Notes under the pieces: generated by a model
What the model was told of the DNA's origin: nothing
What the model saw: only the letters and a program-made list of their open reading frames with translations
The model's database searches: none
Shown: positions 54,716 to 64,000 of the stretch, one piece after another
Layout: each line of letters begins with the position of its first letter
How positions within the stretch are numbered: position 1 is the stretch's first letter
Assembly (NCBI GenBank): GCA_963921195.1
Contig: OY992537.1
Coordinates: 76,824,894 to 76,888,893 of the forward strand
Source of the DNA: Pegoplata infirma
Taxonomy: Eukaryota > Arthropoda > Insecta > Diptera > Anthomyiidae
Length of the DNA: 64,000 nucleotides
Direction: 5' to 3'
Made by a program: the position numbers and the translations under genes

Positions 54716-55317
54716 AAGGTTGGCAATCGATACCCACCCACACAGAAAAAACAGTTTAATTGTGCCAGCCGAATTAAGAGCCAACTGCATGGTTTAATTA
54801 CAACAACTGAAATTTTCGGTTGCGATTACCGAAATTTATTTGGACCAACAGAAGTTAAATTTTCAAAACAAATTTTGGTTATGGCAACCGAAAATTTCGG
54901 TTGTTGTTATTAAACTAGGCAGTTGGCTCTAAATTCGGCTGGTACAACTAAACTGTTCTCTCTGTGCAGAATAACGGTATTTGGCTATTGTACCGCAACC
55001 AATAAAGATATCGACATGTTTAAAAGCGATTATGAAAGTCGATAACATTTCTAGTATTTTTGATGTGTTACTTCATGTTTGTACCGATTCATTTTCGTTT
55101 TATAGGCCAATACCTTTAAAATACCGTTTCAAACGGTATTATAAAGGTATTGGCCTATATTTCTAAAAGCAACCGGTACAAACACGAAGTAACACATCAA
55201 AAAAACTAGAAATTTCATCGACTTTCATAATCGCTTTTAAAAATATCCATATATTTATTGGTTGAAGTACAATAGACAAATACCGTTATTTTGGGTGGGT
55301 ATCGATTGCCAACCTTG
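54716..55317. mobile_element. hAT-like palindromic MITE N, copy 1
   Basis: The ends CAAGGTTGGCAATCGATACC and its inverse are flanked by perfect 8-bp TSDs ATTTTTAA (54708-54715, 55318-55325). Without the nested X-like MITE it is about 375 bp and folds over its whole length, centre CCGTTTCAAACGG near 55132. CARGGTTGGC ends and 8-bp TSDs are typical of hAT. It has no coding content. Confidence 0.92.
54742..54966. mobile_element. 225-bp palindromic MITE nested in N copy 1
   Basis: The ends CACAGAAAAAACAGTTTA and the inverse (TAAACTGTTCTCTCTGTG) are flanked by CA (54740-54741, 54967-54968). N copy 2 shows the empty site (CCCACCTAGAATAA). Arms contain GCCGAATTAAGAGCCAACTG and AATTTTCGGTTG words. 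Its terminus resembles family X (ACACAGAAAAA). Confidence 0.85.
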
Positions 55318-55325
55318 ATTTTTAA

Positions 55326-56079
55326 TAATTCGGCCATTCAGTAAGTACTAGACCGATTGTAGCGACAAGCCCCTAAAATAGGAAATATTTCGTAAACAAG
55401 AACTTAAATTTCTTTAAAATCACTATCTTCAAATACGTGTAAAAAAATCTAGCACTTAACTACAAAAAACCTTGCGTGCAACTCCAGGGAGTGATTAAAG
55501 GGGGGTCAAACAACAACAACAACAAAAATAATTTTTTTATATACTGGAAAACACAAATGTTTTGAAAATAAGAACAAAACAAATTTTGTTGTTGTTGGCC
55601 CCTCAAGTTATTGCTAAATAATTACACGACGACAAAAACCTCTCAGTGAAATATCCAACTGATTCTTATAGATTTTGCTTTCCTGAATCCATATCTGCCA
55701 TCCAATTTTTTCTAGCACCTACTGTTTTTGAGATATTCGCGAGAATTCCTCGTAAATAGATTGTAATAAGATTAAGATACAGTAGCATACAAATTTGCTG
55801 GACCTTGGGTTCGAAATATGTTAGGCATACAAAAAATATCGAGGAAATGAGAAAATATTATGTAAATCTGAAGTTTGTTAAATATTTAAATATGTAAGTT
55901 CAAAGGAGTAAAATTTCTAAAAAAAAAAACACTACAATATTCTTAAATCTTAAATCGGTACTTTAACAACTTTTATTGCGTGCTATTAATGACTTTGTTA
56001 TTTATTTATACTTCATTTTAATTTGGCCAATATTATAATGAATAAAAGAACAATCAAAAGAACTTTACTTACTGTTTTA
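55326..56079. other. Low-repeat stretch with one hairpin
   Basis: GGGGTCAAACAACAACAACA (55502) is answered by AATTTTGTTGTTGTTGGCCC near 55580, giving a hairpin of about 105 bp. Otherwise there is no feature. Confidence 0.4.
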
Positions 56080-56475
56080 AACCCTACACTTACAATTAGT
56101 GATAGAGAAGTTTGTCGATCCGTATGTAACACAACGATGGTGTAAAAATGTCTGCAAATTTTTTACTCTTGCCCAAAACATTATATCATGATAATGTTTT
56201 GCTGAAGATTTGGGTGTGCTTGCCAGACAAATTTTTTTAAAAAAATAATGTAATATTAATTTGCAATTCCATGCAAAACGAATTAAAATATCGGTCGAGG
56301 ATTCCATTAGTTTATATATTATTGATCCATTTCTAAGACTTTTTCGGTAAAAAGCAAGATGTAGTCCAAACCAAAAGAGCTGTAAATTTTGAAAATGAGT
56401 GTATTACTTAAGAGAAAAAAAGTATTTTTACATTTTAGAGAGGCATAGGAGAATATAATACTCTCACTTGTTTTT
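56080..56475 (+). mobile_element. Degenerate D1 element
   Basis: Recognised by AAACCCTACACTTACAATTA..GTGATAGAGAAGTTTGTC, AATATCGGTCGAGGATTCCA, TTATATATTATTGATCCAT, TGTAGTCCAAACCAAAAGAG and the end TAATACTCTCACTTGTTTT. The microsatellite and hairpin are lost. Confidence 0.65.
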
Positions 56476-56657
56476 TGTACATTTGTTAAAGAAATGGAAC
56501 ATTTTTATGCCAAAAGTCTAGACTTGGTAAAAAAGTTATTTTTGGTAAAAAAATGGAAAAAACATTTAAATTATTGTTTCTGTAAAGACAGTCGAGCTCA
56601 GGCTCTAATTATAATTATGTATTATAATTTTTTGATTTGTTATATATGGTTTTGAAT

Positions 56658-57032
56658 CAGGGTTGGCAACCGATACCCACCTAGAATAAAGGTATATGGC
56701 TATTGTACCGCAACTAATAACGATATGGACATTCTCAAAAGCGATTATGAAAGCTGATGAAATTTCTAGTATTTTGAATGCATCACTTCGTGTTTCTACC
56801 GGTTCGTTTTAGTTATATAGGCCAATACCGTTATAATACCGTTTTAAACGGTATTATAACGGTATTGACCTATATTTCGTAAACGAACCGGTAGAAACAC
56901 GAAGTGACACATTTAAAATACTAGAAATTTCATCAGCTTTCATAATCGCTTTTAAAAATGTCCATATCCTTGTTAGTTGCAGTACAATAGCCAAATACCG
57001 TTATTCTAGGTGGGTATCGGTAGCCAACCCTG
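56658..57032. mobile_element. hAT-like palindromic MITE N, copy 2, 375 bp
   Basis: The ends CAGGGTTGGCAACCGATACC and its inverse are flanked by TTTTGAAT (56650-56657, 57033-57040). The hairpin centre is CCGTTTTAAACGG (56840). It inserted into T; the opposite arm of T shows the uninterrupted GGTTTGAATTGAG. Confidence 0.93.
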
Positions 57033-57194
57033 TTTTGAATTGAGAAAAAGGTGAAAGAAAAATTTTAATTTTTCTAAAAATTTAAGACATCCTGGTTTGT
57101 TTCTTACTAGTTTCATATTATCCAGTTATAATAATCTTCAGAAAAACTTTTAATGTCAAATTTATTCAGTTAATAGTCAATAGAACTCTATATG

Positions 57195-57312
57195 TGAAAG
57201 AGATCGCAGCCGACAAGGATTGAACCCATCATCTGTAATACTTTGATATTAACTGCTTGTAACGTACAATCACTCCAGACCGATACGCCAAGTAGGCTGT
57301 TAAGCAAGTATC
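57195..57312 (-). other. tRNA-like segment at the centre of T
   Basis: On the minus strand it carries GGGTTCAATCC (57222-57232), a fair B-box match, preceded by CTGGAGTGATTGTACG, which could be a weak A box. It could be a SINE captured between the arms. No flanking TSD was found. Confidence 0.35.
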
Positions 57313-57480
57313 AACTAAATCATGATTAACTGAATAAATTTGTCATTAAAAGTTTTTCTGAAGATTATTATAACTGGATAATATGAAACTAGTAAGAAAC
57401 ACACCAGGATGTCTTAAATTTTTAGAAAAATTAAAACTATTCTTTCACACTTTTCTCAATTCAAACCCATATATAAAAGC

Positions 57481-57873
57481 ATTTTTTTCATGAAAAACAA
57501 AATTACAAAATTAAAAAAAAAAAAAATTAACAAAATTAAAAATTAATGAATTATAGGGTATTTTGGATTCGGATAGCATTCTTAATTATTTCTTCTTAAT
57601 ATTTGTGCCTAATTGTGTGATAGTCAGTTGTTGTTATGTTGCGTAAACAATCGCCCATGTGCGTGCCAACATTTCTAACGCTTTTTCGTTTAATTTTTGC
57701 TGCTAATACGAAAATTAGAAATGTCTATTTTAGCCAGTAATTTATGAAATAAACCTTGTAATATTTATTTAAATAAAAATATAAATAAAGCAACAACAAA
57801 AATGGGCAACTTTTACATAGAAATCGACAATGATAAAACACGCACATAAAAACACACGTAACCAAATACATAA
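57481..57873. other. Low-repeat stretch
   Basis: A-rich at 57485-57545, then mixed sequence without features. Confidence 0.35.
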
Positions 57874-59310
57874 TTGTACTATATCACAAAATCCACCAGA
57901 AAACACATAAAAAATGCTATTTTCTGACCTTAGGTCTTTCGATTTTCTTTATATTGACGGTATGCATTCTCAATAAAGCCAATAAAACATATCCATTTTC
58001 AGTTTTTTTAATTTTAAAAAAATCGCGATTTTTTCGCGAATTTAATTTTCTTCAAAAATTTAAAAAATCAAAAAAGTATGTTAATTTAAACAGCCATATC
58101 TTCTAAAGTAACTATCGGATTTCTACGATTCAAAAAGCATTTAATTCAAACGTTCGTCCTTTTTTATACCAATGCAATAAAAAAAAAGTTTTTCCAAAAA
58201 AAGTGCATTTTTGATGCAAATGCAATTTTTTGATGCATTTTTAAAAACTTTCTCCCCCTTAAATTTTTTTGAAACCTGCATAATTTGAAAATATGGCATT
58301 TTTTACACAAAATTGAGTACCGTTTTTTTTGTGACGGCGTTTCAAAAAATTTTCGTGATTTTTTTAAAACTACTTATTTGATTTTTTCCATACAAAAAAT
58401 CTATTTAATGTTTATTTGGCAATTTTATCAAAAAAGTATGTAACTTTAAAAAGCCATTTCTTCGAAAGTATCTATCGGATTTCTACGACTCAAAAAGCAT
58501 TCGATTCAACTGGTTATCCGTTTTTATACCACTGCACTAACAAAAAATATTTTTTTAAAAAAATGCATTTTTGATGCAAATGCAATTTTTGGATGCATTT
58601 TTTAAAACTTTCTCCCCCTTCAATTTGTTTGAAACCTGCATAAATCGAAAATATAGCATTTTTTACATAAAACTGGGTGCATTTTTTTTTGTGACGGCGT
58701 TTCACAAAATTTTCGTGATTTTTTTAAAAAATGCTTATGTAGTTTTTCCTTAGACTAAAATTTTTTTTTGTTACTTTATGAATTTTATGAAAAAATTGTA
58801 TGGAAAAACCAATAAGGTATTTTTAAAAAAATTACAAAATTTTTACGAAACTCCGTCACAAAAAAAGCTGTACGCAATTTTGTGTAAAAAATGCTATATT
58901 TTCGATTTATGCAGGTTTAAAACAAATTGAAGGGGGAGAAAGTTTTAAAAAATGCATCCAAAAAATGCATTTGCATCAAAAATGCACTTTTTTTTTTTAA
59001 ATATATTTTTTTATTACATTAATATAAAGTAAGACTATCCTCTGAAACGAATGCTTTTTGAATTGAAGAAATCCGATAGATACTTCCGAAGATATGGCTA
59101 TTCAAAGTAGCATACTTTTTTGATTTTTTTAATTTTTGAAGAAAATTAAATTCGCGAAAAAATCGCGATTTTTTTTAAATAAAAAAAACTGAAAATGGAT
59201 ATGTTTAATTGGCTCTATAGAGCACATGTGTACAAAAAATTAGATAAATTTGAAGACCCTCGGTCAGATTTTATAAAATCTTTGCTGGATTTCATGATAT
59301 ACAAGGTATA
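57874..59310. mobile_element. Palindromic element U with an internal 360-bp duplication
   Basis: The arms pair through TATATCACAAAATCC / GGATTTCATGATATA, TCTGACC.TAGGTCTT, ACATATCCATTTTCAGTTTT and AATCGCGATTTTTTCGCGAA. The left half contains the block CCATATCTTC..ATCGGATTTCTACGA..CAAAAAGCATT..TTTCTCCCCCTT twice (58091 and 58451, period 360); the right half carries it once, inverted. It has no coding frame. Confidence 0.75.
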
Positions 59311-59634
59311 TTATATATAAACAGGGAAACCAAAAATGTGCTCATAAAAAAATTATTTTTTAACCTTAAAATGTGCAGCGTAAAATATGCTCCTAAAATG
59401 TAAAAAATTTGCTTCTTAAAGTTTAGTTCTTCTTGAAAATTCTACATATATTTAAGAATTTTTTAGTACAAACTACTATTTTGGAACTTTTTCATAAATA
59501 AGCACTTTTTAAACAGTTTTAGAACTTAAATTAAAAAAAAAAAGAAATTCGGATATAAAAAAGTAAAAATTTCTAACTCAAAGATTGATCAGAAACTAAT
59601 AAATACCACACTTATTTATCAACACAACAAGGTG
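59311..59634. other. Unassigned
   Basis: AT-rich, no feature. Confidence 0.3.
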
Positions 59635-59830
59635 CGGATCCAGAGAGAGGGATCATGGGATTCCTCGTCAAACGATTTAAAAACAGGAAAGAAAGGAAAA
59701 GAAAACATTATAAAATGTTTCTGAATCGAAGAAATTCCATTTAAAAAACCTCACTAGCGTTAGAATCTTGGACATTTTCTATCTGAATGTGAGAAAAATA
59801 TGTCATATATATCATCAGTTCCATGAGAAA
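59635..59830 (+). mobile_element. L element start, fragment
   Basis: GGTGCGGATCCAGAGAGAGG, ATCATGGGATTCCTC, an AGGAAAGAAAGGAAAAGAAA purine tract and AAATGTTTCTGAATC match 51470 onward. Confidence 0.55.
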
Positions 59831-59934
59831 TCAAGAAAAAATCCGCATTATCGACTGTGGGTCTTGTAGTTTTTGTTATATTTGGCACACAGAAGCTCTA
59901 TGGAGCCATTTAAAGATTTCAGTTATCAGTTCCA

Positions 59935-60350
59935 AAAAATAAAAAAAAAAAATTGACGATTTTATTCGCGATTTTAATTTTATTTTTAAAACCAAAAAAA
60001 ATGCAAAATCTTTGTAACTTTAAACAGCTATATTTTTTAAGTACTTACTGTATCGTAACGATATATAACGCAAAATGGTGGTGTGGAAGACTTCTATTTG
60101 ATTTAATAAGATGGGAAAAGTTGATATTTTCAAAGTGCATTTTTAATGCAAAAGCAGTTTTAAAGTGCATTTTTCAAAGCTTTTATCCTTTTGATTTTTT
60201 TTAAATAACACAATTTTTTTCTTTATCATTTTTGCTACAAAAAAGTCCTCCGAATTTTTTGCACCATATATGACGGTTTTTATTTCAAACGTACCACGAA
60301 AAAAAAATGTTGTTGGATCAAAGTCAAACTTTGGGAAAGTAACAAATCGT
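59935..60350 (+). repeat. Diverged copy of half of U
   Basis: ATTCGCGATTTTAATTTT, AACTTTAAACAGCTATATTT, AAAGTGCATTTTTAATGCAA and TTTGCACC..TGACGG..TTTC follow the same order as in U at 58030-58345, strongly decayed. Confidence 0.5.
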
Positions 60351-60780
60351 GGAACAAAAGTTTTCGCTTATCGGAAAAATGGGTGAGATAGGCGTGGTCA
60401 AACATGGTAAAATTGAGCAATTTTTGCATTATGTCGCTTTATATTTAATTTTTTCTACAGTAACTCAGCGATTCTGAAATTTTCGAAACACATCTAATTT
60501 GTAGTGTTTGGTCTGAATTTTTCAATTGAAAAACAAAAATCGATGTAGTAAAAAACACGCCATTTTTATTTTTTTTTTAATTTAAATTAAAGTTCATGTC
60601 ATTCTCAACATCATATCAAATTTTCAGAGAGTAGTTATTTTCGGTTTTCGAGAAAATTGGCTTTAAAGTTTGAATGTCTTATTTTATTTTCCATATCACT
60701 CATAAGCCACGATACATTTATTTTTGCACTTACCAAAAACTTGTTTAATTCTGTTAAGATAATTGATTTACAATTAGAGC
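60351..60780. other. Unassigned
   Basis: Mixed AT-rich sequence, no gene or repeat recognised. Confidence 0.3.
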
Positions 60781-60982
60781 TGATTTGCAGAGTCCAACCG
60801 AATATTCGGTTTCGGTCTCGACTTCGGCCGAATAATTGGGTTTCGACCTCTTTTCGGTATTTGGCAAAATTTTAGTATTTTAAAAAATATATAAAAAAGT
60901 TGCTGAACTTTTCAATTTCGAGTATCATTACACTTGATTCAGTTCATTTTAAAAAAATGTAATAAGGCTTTCCAAGTAACGT

Positions 60983-63341
60983 CCCAGCAAAATTTGGCAT
61001 TACCAGTAATGGGTTTTGTAATCCGAAACAACTGTTAATAAGTAGTTACTTATTGAATGAAACACTAATTATTTTAACAAGGGCGTGAGACAAAAATAAC
61101 TAGTGAAGAGTATGGAGATAAATAAGTAGTTACTGACTCAGATTACTAATAAGGAGTAAACACTAGGGTGGCTCGTTTTTGGGCTTTTCTCTCTGATCAA
61201 ATTCTAATACCCGCCAAAAGTGTCGGTCCCCTAAGGGTAACTCACATGCAAAATATCACTCCGATCGGAGTTTATCTTCTGTCTCCACTTTGAGCCTCAA
61301 AATTGCGGTTTTTGGAAAAAAGGACTTTTTTTACAAAAAAAAAAATAAAATTTAAGTTTTTTTATTAAAGTAATGAAAAAAATTTTTTTGTATAATATTT
61401 GATCATAAATACTTAAATATGAAATTTAAAGATTTTACGGTATCATTAACCCGTTCAAACTTGATACCAAAAAAATGGCATGATTTTGGGGGCGTTCTCA
61501 AAACACCTTTTTTCAAAAATTGAAAATTTTATTAAAAAAAAATTTTAAATATACCATTTTTTCTTTCTGAATTCATTAAGAACACCTTGGAGAAGAAAAA
61601 TGTGAAATATGGCGGATATCCGTCGAGCCTCTTTTTGGGAATCGCGGGGGGAAGTTAGCGGATTTCAAGGAAATGTTGGTTTTATCAATAATTTGAATTA
61701 ATAAAATCTTATAAATTTCATTTTTGGGCAAATTAACTGTTTTTTGGTGTCGTGGCATTCTATTAAATAACTTTAAGTCTGTCATGAAATCTTACCGATC
61801 TAGGGTGTCTTTAACCAACATTGGCTGGGGGTCAAAAATGACCCCCGCAGGAAATTTGAAGTTTAGAGCTTAAATTTTGTCCTATTAACAAGTATAAAAC
61901 GGCTTTTGTGTTTTCTACCCTAACTATTATTTCGTATTAATATATTATCTTTAAAAAAAATCGTTAACCCTTCTTTGTAGGGGGTCAAAAATAACCCATT
62001 CAATAAAAAGTATATATTTTTTATAGAAAATTAATTTGTGGCAGTCTATTAGATAACTTTAAATCAGCCCTAAAATTTCACCTGTTTAAGATATCTTTAA
62101 CCCGCATTGGCCAGGGGTCAAAAATGACCCCGGCAAAAACTTTTCGGCATAGTGCTTGAATTTTTTGATATCAACAAAATTTATATTTTTTAATAAATGG
62201 GTCACTTTTGACCCCCTACCAAGAAGGGTTAACGATTTTTTTAAAGATAATATATAAATACGAAATAATAGTTGAGGTAAAATACACAAAAGCCGTTTTA
62301 TACTTGTTTATAGCACAAAATTTAAGCTCTAAACTTAAAATTTCTTGCGGGGGTCATTTTTGACCCGCAGCCAATGTGGGTTAAAGACGTCCTAGATCGG
62401 TAAGATTTCATGACAGACTTAAAGTTATCTAATAGAATGCCACGACACCAAAAAAAGTTAATTTTCACAAAAATGAAATTTATAAGATTTTATTAATCCA
62501 AATTATAGATAAAACCAAAATTTCCTTGAAATCCGCTAACTTCGCCCCGTGATTCCCAAAAAGTGGCTCGACAGATATCCGTTATATTTCACATTTTTCT
62601 TCTCCAAGGTGTTCTTAATGAATTCAGAAAGAAAAAATGGTATATTTAAAATTTTTTTTTAATAAAATTTTCGAATTTTGAAAAAAGGTGTTTTGAGAAC
62701 GCCCCCAAAATCATGCCATTTTTTTGGTATCAAGTTTGAACGGGTTAGTGATACCGTAAAATCTTTCAATTTCATATTTAAGTATTTATGATCAAATATT
62801 ATACAAAAAAATTTTTTTCATTATTTTAATAAAAAAACTTAAATTTTTTTTTTTTTTTTTTCTAAAGTCCTTTTTTCCAAAAACCCCAATTTTGAGGCTC
62901 AAAGTGGAGACAGAAGATAAACTCCGATCGGAGTAATATTTTGCACGTGAGTTACCCTTAGGGGACCGACACTTTTGGCGGGTATTAGAATTTGATCAGA
63001 GAGAAAAGTCCAAAAACGAGCCACCCTAGTAAACACCCATTACCAATAAGAAGTAAAATAATTAGTCAATTAAAACATTTAAAATCTTAATTTTTTTTAC
63101 CAAAAATAAAAAATTGAGTAATTTTTATTAAGTTTTAAAGTACTTTTTAAGTTAATTGAATTGTAAAGGTTAAAAAATGCAAGTGCAAGGAGATATTATT
63201 ACTTGAAAGTACTTTTATAGCATATTACTGAAAAGTAGTTATTTTAGGCTGAAAATAATGCTAATGGTAATGTGTACTCATTATAAATAATGTGCTTGGT
63301 AATGATTACTTTTCACAACTCATCACCATGTTTTTGCTGGG
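60983..63341. mobile_element. Element W, CCCAGCAAAA ends, nested in J
   Basis: The ends are CCCAGCAAAATTTGG and the inverse of CCCAGCAAAAACATGG. Around V its remnant is about 490 bp rich in ATTACTAATA / GTAATGGGT words (ATTACCAGTAATGGG at 61002, GGTAATGTGTACTCATT near 63270). No clear TSD was found. Confidence 0.6.
61164..63028. mobile_element. 1.87-kb hAT-like palindrome V, nested in W
   Basis: The ends TAGGGTGGCTCGTTTTTGG and its inverse are flanked by perfect 8-bp TSDs GTAAACAC (61156-61163, 63029-63036). Arms of about 0.9 kb are highly similar: GGTCCCCTAAGGGTAACTCA, CTCCGATCGGAGTTTATCTT, CTGTCTCCACTTTGAGCCTC and TTTTTTGGTATCAAGTTTGA (inverse of 61452) recur inverted at the other side. 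The central 500 bp has five GGGGTCA..TGACCCC words. It has no reading frame. It is probably the youngest of the three nested elements. Confidence 0.93.
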
Positions 63342-63640
63342 TTGTTACTGTCACAGTTCAAATAATTTTTTTTCTTAATCTACAGATTTAATAAACAATT
63401 TTTTTTTTTAAGTTTATTTAAATATGATTTTTTTGTAAGTTTTTTTAAAATATATATATTTTTTAATAAATACAACAATTCCTATGGTTTAAAAACATTA
63501 AGTGCTGCATATTTATCTTAAAAAAAAAATATATAAAAATTTTATTCAGCCAGGCATTATTTTTTCAGTTTCAGTTTCGGTTTTGGTTCGGTTTCGGTTT
63601 GGCCTCGAAAAACTGGTTTCGGTCGGACTCTATTGATTTG

Positions 63641-63986
63641 TCATATTTATAATAAGAATTCGACTGTTTTTCAAGATTCTTCGTATCAAAGTTGCATTCA
63701 ATATCATAAAATGACAATATTTCAGAAGTGATCTTTGCCTTATGATTGTTGAAATTCTGGGACGCCGCTTAGCCATTTACTGGAATAATTCCAGGCAACA
63801 ATATTTGTCGTTGTTAATTTTTAGGAATACTCTAATGTTAAACATATTGCCTTACATCTAAAAATTTAAAATATATCAGAAGTGGACAAGTTCCAAAAAA
63901 TATTTTAAATCTGCACTTCAAAAATTTTACAAACCTTCTTCATCATTTAAAAGATTTTAAAGTTCAAAAAAATTGTCATTCTAATT
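63641..63986. other. Unassigned, possibly host
   Basis: AT-rich with TGGAATAATTCCA near 63780; no feature. Confidence 0.3.
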
Positions 63987-64000
63987 ACACAGAAAACGAG
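63987..64000 (+). mobile_element. Possible start of a family X-type MITE at the window edge
   Basis: The last 14 bases, ACACAGAAAACGAG, resemble the ACACAGAAAAA terminus of X. The remainder is outside the window. Confidence 0.3.

Larger units (their letters stand above)
56638..57480. mobile_element. Palindromic element T, host of N copy 2
   Basis: The left end TATATATGGTTTTGAATTGA (reading across the N insertion) pairs with the inverse of the right end (TATATATGGGTTTGAATTGA). Arms continue through AAGACATCCTGGTTTGTTTC / AAGACATCCTGGTGTGTTTC, near-identical over about 150 bp. The centre 57190-57315 is different in character and tRNA-like. Confidence 0.78.
60788..63632. mobile_element. Element J, ACCGAA-rich ends, outermost of a three-deep nest
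   Basis: The ends AGAGTCCAACCGAA and the inverse of AGAGTCCGACCGAAACC face each other; TGATTTG occurs just outside both (60781-60787, 63634-63640), a candidate 7-8-bp TSD with one or two extra bases. Subterminal GGTTTCGGTTTGG words recall element I. The interior is interrupted by W. Confidence 0.6.

Overview
The window is AT-rich eukaryotic, non-coding DNA from a fly (Diptera). The closest guess is a calyptrate or other muscomorph fly. That guess is inference: it rests on the style of the repeats (DINE-1/Helentron-like elements with a GTCC microsatellite and a TTCGGC..GCCGAA hairpin, and a Jockey-type LINE tail of TAACTTAACCTAA type), not on any gene. I find no intact protein-coding gene, no functional tRNA or rRNA and no bacterial-type operon. 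No open frame exceeds about 130 codons, and the longest ones are read-through of repeats. The only protein homology I can defend is the decayed 3' end of a Jockey-group non-LTR retrotransposon (41466-42330, + strand). A second, unidentified decayed reading frame lies at 6740-7181.

Almost everything else is a graveyard of non-autonomous mobile elements inserted into one another. Several have boundaries I could fix to the base from terminal inverted repeats (TIRs) and target-site duplications (TSDs). These are a tRNA-derived SINE with a 13-bp TSD (9697-9913); TA-flanked elements with CACTCAAAAA termini (10239-13603, 10844-12521, 13976-16455); TA-flanked palindromes with TGAGGCATTCC termini (8189-9142, 21221-22274, 35984-38474); an element with CCCAATAA termini and TA (27361-28288); hAT-like elements with 8-bp TSDs (25805-25972, 54716-55317, 56658-57032, 61164-63028, probably 20265-23270); 9-bp TSD elements (29034-30558, 49625-51037); 3-bp TTA/TAA elements (43263-46182, 52473-53305, 49831-50300); and a 2.2-kb element with repeated subterminal motifs (5478-7648). 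Helentron-like elements of two families (called D1 and D2 here) recur across the window, often nested.

Layout. 1-5.2 kb: foldback pieces, a small MITE, an AT-rich repeat and a D-type element carrying a 16-bp satellite. 5.4-9.2 kb: the 2.2-kb transposon with a dead reading frame, then palindrome copy 1. 9.7 kb: SINE. 10.2-16.5 kb: three copies of one TA-element, one inserted in another. 17.8-23.3 kb: two long palindromes, then a hAT-like element carrying three other repeats. 24-27 kb: the most host-like stretch, holding a 168-bp hAT MITE. 27.4-34 kb: K element, degenerate minisatellite and a 9-bp-TSD element containing a perfect 102-bp palindrome. 36-39.6 kb: interrupted palindrome copy 3 with an 8-bp-TSD insertion. 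41.5-42.3 kb: LINE. 43.3-46.2 kb: giant palindrome split by D2. 46.2-47.4 kb: GC-rich island, probably a solo LTR. 47.5-48.9 kb: D1 inside D1. 49.6-51 kb: element Q with a Harbinger-like MITE. 51.5-59.3 kb: minisatellite and nested hAT MITEs. 60.8-63.6 kb: a three-deep nest around a 1.87-kb palindrome.

The most distinctive property is that unrelated element families (different TIRs and TSD lengths) are palindromic over nearly their full length, with arms of about 0.2-0.9 kb. If transcribed, such arms would fold into long double-stranded RNA, so an endo-siRNA or piRNA source locus is a reasonable but untested idea. I do not see a new gene system.
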